Below are positions 55,314 through 61,596 of a stretch of DNA of 61,596 bases, piece by piece. Both the position numbers and the translations under genes were made by a program. The notes beneath the pieces are model-generated. The model was given only the letters and a program-made list of their open reading frames with translations, searched no databases and was not told the DNA's origin. This stretch comes from Heritagella_A intestinalis. Lineage in GTDB: Bacteria > Bacillota > Clostridia > Oscillospirales > Acutalibacteraceae. The stretch lies in the NCBI GenBank assembly GCA_904418995.1, contig CAJFQF010000013.1, forward strand, positions 1 through 61,596, read 5' to 3'. The stretch's first letter is position 1. Each line of letters opens with the position of its first letter.

Positions 55314-55988
55314 ATGTTTAAAGTATTGGTAGTAGAGGATGACCGGGAGCTGAACAAGACCGTGTGCTCTTATCTGAACCAAAACGGCTACAACGCATAC
55401 GGCTGCCTGAGCGCCAACGAAGCCTATGACGCCATGTATGGGGGCACCCTGTTTGATTTGATTCTCTCCGATATTATGATGCCTGGAATCGATGGGTTTG
55501 AATTTGCCAAAACCATCCGGGAATTGAACCAGGAAATCCCCATCCTGTTTATGACTGCCCGGGATGATTTCGCAGCCAAGCAGCGGGGCTTCAAAGTGGG
55601 CATCGACGATTATATGGTAAAGCCCATCGACCTGGATGAGCTGCTTCTGCGGATGGAAGCCCTGCTGCGGCGGGCGAAAATCGCAACCAGCAAAAAACTG
55701 ATGGTAGGCAGCCTGACTTTGGACGCCGAAGAGCACACCGCCTATTTAAACGGGGAGGAAATCCCCCTGACCGTGCGGGAATTCAACCTGATTTACAAGC
55801 TGCTGTCCTATCCGAAAAAGACCTTTACCCGCTCCCAGCTCATGGATGAATTTTGGGACAGCGCATCCTCCTCCGGCCCCCGGACGGTGGATGTCTATAT
55901 AACAAAGCTGCGGGATAAATTTTCGGAATGCACGGATTTTAAAATTGTCACGGTCCACGGGCTGGGCTATAAGGCGGTATTGACATGA
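55314..55988 (+). CDS. OmpR-family response regulator
   Basis: A 224-residue regulator. The receiver domain (about 1-120) has the acidic pair VVEDDRE, phospho-acceptor D53 in LSDIMMPGIDGFEF, and the conserved lysine in YMVKPID. A winged-helix OmpR DNA-binding domain follows (about 130-224), with PLTVREFNLIYKLLSYPKK and SGPRTVDVYITKLRDKF, ending VHGLGYKAVL. The start at 55314 has GAGGAGGCGG upstream. It overlaps the kinase gene by four bases (ATGA). Confidence 0.93.
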   Translation: MFKVLVVEDDRELNKTVCSYLNQNGYNAYGCLSANEAYDAMYGGTLFDLILSDIMMPGIDGFEFAKTIRELNQEIPILFMTARDDFAAKQRGFKVGIDDYMVKPIDLDELLLRMEALLRRAKIATSKKLMVGSLTLDAEEHTAYLNGEEIPLTVREFNLIYKLLSYPKKTFTRSQLMDEFWDSASSSGPRTVDVYITKLRDKFSECTDFKIVTVHGLGYKAVLT

Positions 55989-57079
55989 GTGAGAAAATGA
56001 CCAAGCGGAGCGTCCGGTGGCTGTTCTCCATCCGGCGGTATCTTACCTTCTTCCTGCTGATGGCCTTTGTCATTAGCTGCTGTATGATTTTATTTCTCAA
56101 TACGGTGACCCGGTCTACGGGAATGGAGTTTTCCAAAGCGCACATCGAGCAGGCGGCCAAGGCCACTTTTTGGAATGTGGTGTTGCTGAGCCTTCTATGT
56201 ACGGTGATCGACGGGATCCGGCGCAAATTCATGGTAGACCGCCCGGTGAAAAAAATTGTGAAGGCGGCGGAGCAGATCATGAAAGGGGATTTCTCTGTAC
56301 GGATTCCCCCTATGCGCAATCTGGATACCGAAAGCGGGTTTGACGTCATTGCCGATTACTTTAACCAAATGGCGGAGGAGCTTTCCGGAACCGAGACCCT
56401 GCGGACAGACTTTATCGCCAATGTGTCCCACGAATTGAAAACCCCCTTGGCGGTGATTCAAAACTACGGCACCCTGCTCCAGCAGCCCGGCCTGCCGGAG
56501 GCCCGGCGGATGGAATACGCCAAATCCGTCACCGATGCTTCCCGGCGGCTTGCCAACCTGATTACCAATATTCTCAAGCTCAACAAGCTGGAAAACCAGC
56601 AGATTTATCCGAAAATGGAAACCTACAATTTAGGGGAGCAGCTTTGCGAATGTCTGCTGGCCTTTGAGGAGATTTGGGAAGAAAAAAATCTGGAAATTGA
56701 AACCGCCGTAGCAGAAGAGGTCATGGTGAAAGCCGACACAGAGCTGCTGTCCCTGGTGTGGAATAACCTGTTTTCCAACGCCATCAAGTTTACGGAGCCC
56801 CACGGAAAAGTGTCCCTTTCCCTGCAAGCCCAAGGGGATTTCGCGGTGGTTCAGGTGTCGGACACCGGCTGCGGGATTCCCCCCGAAGTGGGAAAACACA
56901 TCTTTGAAAAGTTTTATCAGGGGGATACCTCCCACGCCACCCAGGGCAACGGCCTTGGGCTCGCCCTGGTGAAGCGGGTGATGGACATTATGGGCGGGGA
57001 TATTTCCGTCAGCAGCCAGGTGGGAAAAGGCAGCACCTTTACGGTAAAGCTCAGGAGGGAGCTAAATGGAGCAACTTAA
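55985..57079 (+). CDS. Sensor histidine kinase
   Basis: A 364-residue membrane kinase. Two helices (about 17-40 and 60-78) enclose only a short external loop, so it probably senses within the membrane. A HAMP-like region follows (about 80-135, KGDFSVRIPPM). The H box is FIANVSHELKTPLAVIQNYG (H149), with N box WNNLFSNAIKF, G1 VSDTGCGIP and G2 GNGLGLALV. It is translationally coupled to the response regulator and overlaps the next gene by 14 bases. The short sensor loop suggests envelope stress or a membrane partner, possibly the next gene's product. Confidence 0.92.
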   Translation: MSEKMTKRSVRWLFSIRRYLTFFLLMAFVISCCMILFLNTVTRSTGMEFSKAHIEQAAKATFWNVVLLSLLCTVIDGIRRKFMVDRPVKKIVKAAEQIMKGDFSVRIPPMRNLDTESGFDVIADYFNQMAEELSGTETLRTDFIANVSHELKTPLAVIQNYGTLLQQPGLPEARRMEYAKSVTDASRRLANLITNILKLNKLENQQIYPKMETYNLGEQLCECLLAFEEIWEEKNLEIETAVAEEVMVKADTELLSLVWNNLFSNAIKFTEPHGKVSLSLQAQGDFAVVQVSDTGCGIPPEVGKHIFEKFYQGDTSHATQGNGLGLALVKRVMDIMGGDISVSSQVGKGSTFTVKLRRELNGAT

Positions 57080-57974
57080 AAGGCTTTGCAAAAAAATATT
57101 CTTTCTCAAGCCTCTCCCCACTGTGCTCATTGCCGTTCCCTCTTTTGTTTTTGTCTGTATTGTGCTGAGTATGGAGGACCACTCCGCCCTTTCTTATGTG
57201 GCCTATCTCCTCTCGACCTATGCCATGATGATCACGGTAACGGGAATGCCCCGCATCATCGACGCCATACGCAGCGGCATCCGGGAGATGGCGCTGGTTA
57301 AAAAAATCCGCAGCACCCCTTTGGGAAAGCGTTTATTGGAGGATGTGGTTTTCCGCTCAGAGGTTACCCTCCACGGCGGGTTGGTCATCAACCTTCTGTA
57401 TGTGGCGCTGAACCTGTTTTCCGGGATCCGGTATCGTTCCACCTGGTTTATTTCCCTTGCGTTTTACTATATTCTGCTTTCCATCATGCGGGCGGTCCTG
57501 GTACGATACGTCCACCGCCGGCCCATGGGGGAGGACATTATCTCCGAATGGAAGCGCTACCGGGCCTGCGGGAGCATCCTCCTTCTGATGAACCAGGCCC
57601 TGGTGGGGATTCTCGTCTATATGGTGACACAAAACCGGGGCTTTTCCTATCCGGGGTTTATGATTTACGCCATGGCCATGTATTCGTTTTATATCGTCAT
57701 TGTGGCCGTCATCAACGTCATCAAATTCCGGAAACACGGCAGCCCCGTCATGTCGGCGGCCAAGGTCATCAACTTTACGGCTGCCCTGGTCTCAATGCTT
57801 TCCCTGGAAACCGCCATGCTCTCCCAGTTTGGGAGCCACCAGCCGGAGTTCCGCCGCATGATGCTCAGCGCTTCCGGCGGGGTGGTGTGCGTGATTGTTT
57901 TGACCATGGCGATTTCTATGATTGTCCGCTCTACCAAGCAGATTCAGAAAGCAAATCACCATCCGCAAACATAA
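57066..57974 (+). CDS. Polytopic membrane protein linked to the two-component system
   Basis: A 302-residue protein with about six to seven hydrophobic segments (VLIAVPSFVFVCIVLSM, SYVAYLLSTYAMMITVTGMP, LHGGLVINLLYVALNLFSGI, FISLAFYYILLSIMRAVLV, CGSILLLMNQALVGILVYMV, FMIYAMAMYSFYIVIVAVIN, GGVVCVIVLTMAISMIV). No enzyme motif is recognised. Its start overlaps the kinase stop by 14 bases, so it is co-translated with it and may be its sensor partner or direct output. I do not know its function. Confidence 0.72.
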   Translation: MEQLKRLCKKIFFLKPLPTVLIAVPSFVFVCIVLSMEDHSALSYVAYLLSTYAMMITVTGMPRIIDAIRSGIREMALVKKIRSTPLGKRLLEDVVFRSEVTLHGGLVINLLYVALNLFSGIRYRSTWFISLAFYYILLSIMRAVLVRYVHRRPMGEDIISEWKRYRACGSILLLMNQALVGILVYMVTQNRGFSYPGFMIYAMAMYSFYIVIVAVINVIKFRKHGSPVMSAAKVINFTAALVSMLSLETAMLSQFGSHQPEFRRMMLSASGGVVCVIVLTMAISMIVRSTKQIQKANHHPQT

Positions 57975-58043
57975 ATTTATTCTTTTAAAAACAACCATCC
58001 TGTATCATAGAGATATTCTATTTATCAGAAAGGAAGATTGACA

Positions 58044-58424
58044 ATGGAAAACCAAAACCAGACGTTTCACTATACCTATTCCGCCAGGCAGCAGGAGGAA
58101 ATCCAGAGTATCCGGAAAAGGTATCTGCCAAAGGAAGAGGACAAAATGGAGCAGCTCCGGCGCCTGGACCAGGGCACGACCAAAAAGGGCAGGATTCTCT
58201 CCATTACCCTTGGGGTAATCGGCTGCCTGCTCTTGGGAGTGGGCATGTGCTGCACCATGGTTTGGATGGAACAGCTCTTTATTCCCGGCATCATCATCGG
58301 CCTCATCGGGATTGGGGCGGTAATCGCCGCCTATCCCCTGTATACCCGGGTTACCAGGAAAGAGCGGGAAAAGGTCGCGCCGCAGATTTTGCAGTTAACG
58401 GAAGAACTCTCACAGGCGAAATAA
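58044..58424 (+). CDS. Small two-helix membrane protein
   Basis: A 126-residue protein. Residues 1-45 are charged and likely cytosolic (SARQQEEIQSIRKRYLP). Two helices (about 50-72, ILSITLGVIGCLLLGVGMCC, and 78-98, FIPGIIIGLIGIGAVIAAYP) and a short charged tail follow. The ATG at 58044 has AAAGGAAG upstream. It follows the two-component/membrane trio by 69 bases on the same strand. Similar proteins of clostridia are uncharacterised. Confidence 0.65.
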   Translation: MENQNQTFHYTYSARQQEEIQSIRKRYLPKEEDKMEQLRRLDQGTTKKGRILSITLGVIGCLLLGVGMCCTMVWMEQLFIPGIIIGLIGIGAVIAAYPLYTRVTRKEREKVAPQILQLTEELSQAK

Positions 58425-58463
58425 AATAAACTCCCACAGCTGGGAAAACCCAACTGCGGGAGT
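58421..58463 (-). terminator. Intrinsic terminator after the YbaN-family gene
   Basis: ACTCCCACAGCTGGG (58430-58444) pairs, imperfectly, with CCCAACTGCGGGAGT (58449-58463), followed on the minus strand by TTTATTTTAT. It also ends the convergent plus-strand unit. Confidence 0.75.
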
Positions 58464-58493
58464 CAAAAAGGAAAACGTGAAAGATTAAAAAGA

Positions 58494-58886
58494 TTATGCT
58501 CTGCTCTTTCTATGGATTGTTTTCACCCCAAATACAAAGTAAATGATGTGGCAGACCCAGACGATGGCCAGAATGATACTGGGCGCCAGCACATTCGCCC
58601 GCATCATCATGAAAAATCCGACCCCCATCACCAGTGTCACCGGGATGATGATTCCCAGCTTAGTCTGCACCGTCATCCCCTTTTTCTTTACAAAGGATTC
58701 CAGGTGCTTTTTGTAAAGCCTGGTGCTTACAAACCAGTCGTGGAGTTTCTGGGAGGAATTGGCAAAGCAGAACACCGTTACCAAGAAAAATGGGACGGTA
58801 GGAAGAATAGGAATCACTACACCGACACAACCCAATCCCAGGCTAAGAAAACCAAAAATCAGAAATATCAGCCGCTTTAATTTCAT
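58494..58886 (-). CDS. YbaN/DUF454-family membrane protein
   Basis: A 130-residue inner-membrane protein: IFLIFGFLSLGLGCVGVVIP, LPTVPFFLVTVFCFANSSQK (the DUF454 signature region), KHLESFVKKKGMTVQTK and two C-terminal helices. Family function is unknown. It follows two half-exporter ABC genes, an arrangement I associate with clostridial operons. It could be an accessory of the exporter. Confidence 0.85.
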   Translation of the reverse strand: MKLKRLIFLIFGFLSLGLGCVGVVIPILPTVPFFLVTVFCFANSSQKLHDWFVSTRLYKKHLESFVKKKGMTVQTKLGIIIPVTLVMGVGFFMMMRANVLAPSIILAIVWVCHIIYFVFGVKTIHRKSRA

Positions 58887-58902
58887 CTATGTACCTCTTT
58901 CT

Positions 58903-60573
58903 TTAACTCATTCTCCCATGCTCAACCGAATAGACGGTATCCGCAATCCGCATGGTGGACTGCCGATGGGACACCAGTACCACCGTCTTTCCCTCCCGTT
59001 CCTCGCGGAGGGATTTTAAGATGACCGCCTCATTTAAGCTGTCCAGGTTGCTGGTGGGCTCGTCCAGGAGCAGGAAGGGCGCGTCGTGCAGGAAAGCTCT
59101 TGCCAGCCCCAGCCGCTGCCGTTCCCCGCCGGAGAGGGTATCCCCCAGCTCACCCACCGGGGTATCGTAACCTTTTGGAAGGCTCATGATGAAATCATGC
59201 ACCGACGCCTTTTTGCAGGCGGCCTCGATTTCCTCGTCGGCAGCGTCCAGTTTGGCGATCCGCAGGTTGTTTTTGATGCTGTCGTGGAACAGGTGGGTCT
59301 CCTGGGTGACGAAGCTCTCCATCTCCCGCAGATTCTTCGTATTGATGTCCGCGACCCTTGTGCCGGAAAGCGTTACGCTGCCCTGCTGCACATCCCAGAA
59401 CCGCATGAACAGCTTCAGCAGCGTAGACTTCCCGCTGCCGCTGCGTCCCACAATGCCAATCACGCTGTGCTCCGGTATCTCCACCGATACGTCCGAAAGG
59501 ATGGTTTCGCTCCCGTAGGAAAAGGTGACCTGCTCCGCCGCCGCGCCCGTGAAAGCGATTTCCGTCTGACCGGTGGCTTCCTCCACCACCGGGGTTTCGT
59601 CCAGAATATCCAGCACCCGGTTGCCCGCCGCAAAGGTGTTTTGCAGGGTGCTCCCCAATGCTGCCAATGCGATTACGGGACCAAAGGAGGAGAACAGGGC
59701 AATGGTGGGGATCAGCACCCCATCAAAGCCCACGGCGCCGCTTAGATAGAGCAAAGCGGAGACAAACAGCATCACAAGGTCAAAGGCCAGCACTACCGTG
59801 TTGGTCACTGCCGAATTGCGGCCGGCCGTGCGCTTCATGCGTTCCTCGTCTTTGGCAAGCTCGCCGGTTTTCTCATTCATCTCATCCAACCGCTTCCTGC
59901 CCTGTCCATATTGCAGGGTTTCCGAAAGCCCTCGCAGGCTGTCCAGCACAAAGCCGGATAGATCGCCTGACTTGGTGCGGAACCGAATTCCGTTGTCCCC
60001 GCTGAACTTGGACGTTGCCAGAGGAATGGCAATCCCCACGGCGAGATACGCCGCCAGTGCGATCAGCCCCAGCAGCCAGTGGTAGGAACCGATGAACAAG
60101 CACATCACAACGGTAAATAGGAATGCAATGGCCGCCGGGGAGATGGTATGGGCGTAGAAGACCTCCAGCAGCTCAATGTCCGAGGTGATGACTGAAATCA
60201 AGTCGCCCCTGTCCCGGCCCTCCAGCTTGGCGGGGCAGAGCCGCCGCAGCGCCCGGAACACCTTGTCCCGCAGAAGGGCTAATAATTTAAAAGCGATAAA
60301 GTGGTTGCAGGCCTGTTCCGCATACCGCAAAAAGCCCCGCACGACGGCAAAGACTACCACGCAGACAAACAGGGCGGTGAGGGTGAAGGGCGTATCAAAA
60401 TGCAAAGCCTCCAGCACCGCATAGCCGCCGAAGATGGTGATAAAGGCGGCGCAGAGATGGCCGATGAGCCCCATAAGGATAGCCAGGAGCATAAAGCCGG
60501 TTAAAGGCTTCACCAGCCCGATGAGACGTGCCATCACTTGGAAGCCGCTTCGTTTTTTTATGCCGGTATTCAT
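58903..60573 (-). CDS. ABC exporter half-transporter (second subunit)
   Basis: A 556-residue ABC exporter subunit. Six membrane helices (about 15-300) are fused to a nucleotide-binding domain (about 330-556). Walker A is GRSGSGKST, the signature LSGGERQRLGLA, Walker B FLLLDEPTSNLDS and the H-loop is in VLVSHRQST. The sequence resembles the CydCD-like branch. It overlaps the upstream ABC gene by four bases (ATGA), so the two form a heterodimer. The substrate is unknown; the CydCD group moves thiols, and other members export peptides or drugs. Confidence 0.88.
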   Translation of the reverse strand: MNTGIKKRSGFQVMARLIGLVKPLTGFMLLAILMGLIGHLCAAFITIFGGYAVLEALHFDTPFTLTALFVCVVVFAVVRGFLRYAEQACNHFIAFKLLALLRDKVFRALRRLCPAKLEGRDRGDLISVITSDIELLEVFYAHTISPAAIAFLFTVVMCLFIGSYHWLLGLIALAAYLAVGIAIPLATSKFSGDNGIRFRTKSGDLSGFVLDSLRGLSETLQYGQGRKRLDEMNEKTGELAKDEERMKRTAGRNSAVTNTVVLAFDLVMLFVSALLYLSGAVGFDGVLIPTIALFSSFGPVIALAALGSTLQNTFAAGNRVLDILDETPVVEEATGQTEIAFTGAAAEQVTFSYGSETILSDVSVEIPEHSVIGIVGRSGSGKSTLLKLFMRFWDVQQGSVTLSGTRVADINTKNLREMESFVTQETHLFHDSIKNNLRIAKLDAADEEIEAACKKASVHDFIMSLPKGYDTPVGELGDTLSGGERQRLGLARAFLHDAPFLLLDEPTSNLDSLNEAVILKSLREEREGKTVVLVSHRQSTMRIADTVYSVEHGRMS

Positions 60574-61596
60574 GCGCTTTCACCGTCCTTTCCGTAATTT
60601 TCCAGCTCCCTCTGGGCGTTCCACAGTTTTTCATACAACCCATGATTTTTCAAAAGTTCCTCATGGCTGCCGCTTTCCGCGACGCTGCCGTTGTCCAGCA
60701 CATAGATGTTGTCCGCGTGCACCACATTTGCCAGCCGGTGGGATATAAGGAGCACGGTTTTGGTTCTGGCCAATTCATGGATTTCCGCCATGATGTCGTT
60801 TTCACTCTCCACGTCGATATTTGAGGTGGCCTCGTCAAAGATGTATACCGGGCTGTCGTGGAGCAGCGCTCTTGCCAGCGCCAACCGCTGACACTGTCCG
60901 CCGGAGAGGTTCCCCGCTTTTTCGGTCAGGTGCGTATCCAGACCCTGCTCCGCTTTCAGGAATCCGGCGAGGTGAACCCGTTTCAGCACCATCCACAGCT
61001 CGTCGTCGGTTGCGGACGGCTTGCCCATGAGCAGGTTGTCCCGCACGGTGCCCTTGAACAGATAGCTCTGATGGCTGACATAGGTGATATTCCGCAGAAG
61101 AGGGCTTTCGTTTATTTTCCGCAGTTCCACGCCGCCCATGGTGACCGAACCGGTATAGCCCTTGTTTCGCCCCATGAGGATGGCGGCGATGGTGGATTTC
61201 CCACAGCCGCTCTCGCCAACCAGGGCGGTAAAGCTGCCCTGTGGAAACTGCAAGCCCACGCCATGGAGGATTTCCCGATCCGGTTCATAGGAAAACCGCA
61301 GATTGGAACATACGATGTCATGCTGTAATGGGAAGCTCTCGGAAACCTCCTGTTTGTGCTCCGGGAGATCCAGCAGGCGGAAGATCTTGTCGCTGGCCGC
61401 CATACCGTTCATGGCGATGTGAAAGAAGGAGCCGAGCTGCCGCATAGGAAGGAAAAAGTCCGCTGCCAGCAGGATAATCCGCAGACAGCCGGCTAAGGAT
61501 ACGTGGTTACCCATATACTGCGTCACCGCCATGATGACCCCCAGCGCCGCCCCGCCGTAGGCGATCAAATCCATAATCGTGATGGAATTGAGCTGC
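60570..61596 (-). CDS. ABC exporter half-transporter (first subunit), partial at window edge
   Basis: The C-terminal 340 or so residues of an ABC exporter; the start lies beyond 61596. The visible part includes the end of the membrane domain (LAADFFLPMRQLGSFFHIAM) and a complete nucleotide-binding domain. Walker A is GESGCGKST, the signature LSGGQCQRLALARALL, Walker B YIFDEATSNIDV and the H-loop VLLISHRLA. The SGGQC form differs from its partner's SGGER, as in asymmetric heterodimers. It is coupled to the next gene by ATGA. Confidence 0.88.
   Translation of the reverse strand, partial: QLNSITIMDLIAYGGAALGVIMAVTQYMGNHVSLAGCLRIILLAADFFLPMRQLGSFFHIAMNGMAASDKIFRLLDLPEHKQEVSESFPLQHDIVCSNLRFSYEPDREILHGVGLQFPQGSFTALVGESGCGKSTIAAILMGRNKGYTGSVTMGGVELRKINESPLLRNITYVSHQSYLFKGTVRDNLLMGKPSATDDELWMVLKRVHLAGFLKAEQGLDTHLTEKAGNLSGGQCQRLALARALLHDSPVYIFDEATSNIDVESENDIMAEIHELARTKTVLLISHRLANVVHADNIYVLDNGSVAESGSHEELLKNHGLYEKLWNAQRELENYGKDGESA

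Noticed and set aside
1..61596. CRISPR arrays, rRNA genes, insertion sequences or prophage genes
   Set aside because: None seen: no regularly spaced repeats, no transposase or integrase frames, no rRNA motifs, and no convincing tRNA on either strand.

Overview
This window looks like the chromosome of a GC-rich, anaerobic, endospore-forming member of the Clostridia, most likely Oscillospirales/Ruminococcaceae from a gut habitat. The evidence is spore genes (cwlJ, gerQ, an alpha/beta SASP, a bofC-like gene, a spoIIQ-like gene), pyruvate formate-lyase with its activase, a two-protein SufCB-type Fe-S system, feoA/feoA/feoB iron uptake, and a sortase-anchored N-glycan-cleaving GH85 enzyme. Family names come from motif recognition only; no database search was run.

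Layout. 1-1167: an XRE regulator, probably a mobile-element remnant, whose frame runs through its own terminator. 1178-7567: a 1706-residue cell-wall endo-beta-N-acetylglucosaminidase with a divergent AraC regulator. 7621-9033: nfeD and an SPFH protein. 9275-11879: a GntR/ABC-2 transporter operon. 12020-13728: a thioredoxin-type arsC overlapping a DUF5714 gene, then a lipoprotein. 14014-15970: htpG under a CIRCE element. 16226-20006: the feo operon with its own DtxR-type regulator and three matching palindromes. 20107-25980: a membrane protein, the spore-gene group and a class A PBP. 26110-28267: a lone ArsR-type regulator, then sufC/sufB-like genes behind an IscR-like palindrome. 28411-32631: a phosphatase, then the translation operon rpmG-secE-nusG-rplK-rplA-rplJ-rplL, with an L10 leader and no rpoB next to it. 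32847-36297: a TetM-like GTPase, a GNAT-like membrane protein and rsmA. 36518-40880: a dCMP deaminase behind a long structured leader, then pflB, pflA and a PadR regulator. 40954-49866: cysK and four tandem paralogues of an unrecognised membrane-anchored family. 50146-51918: lexA, a candidate small RNA and a spoIIQ-like gene with a sigma-F-type promoter. 52003-61596: two divergent XRE regulators, an amidohydrolase, two tiny proteins, a response regulator/kinase/membrane protein trio, a YbaN-family protein and two half-exporter ABC genes, the last cut by the window edge.

The most interesting unexplained object is the four-gene paralogue cluster at 41947-49866. Three of the four proteins have an N-terminal four-cysteine zinc ribbon, a shared (S)xFSxALxW motif, an acidic Pro/Glu linker, one membrane helix and a large TolB/WD-like repeat domain with a repeated YWFDGE block. 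The fourth (46352-48016) keeps the helix and repeat domain but lacks the ribbon and the motif. Other points to follow up are the structured leader before the dCMP deaminase, the candidate small RNA with two CU-rich anti-Shine-Dalgarno stretches before the spoIIQ-like gene, and the iron and Fe-S operators.
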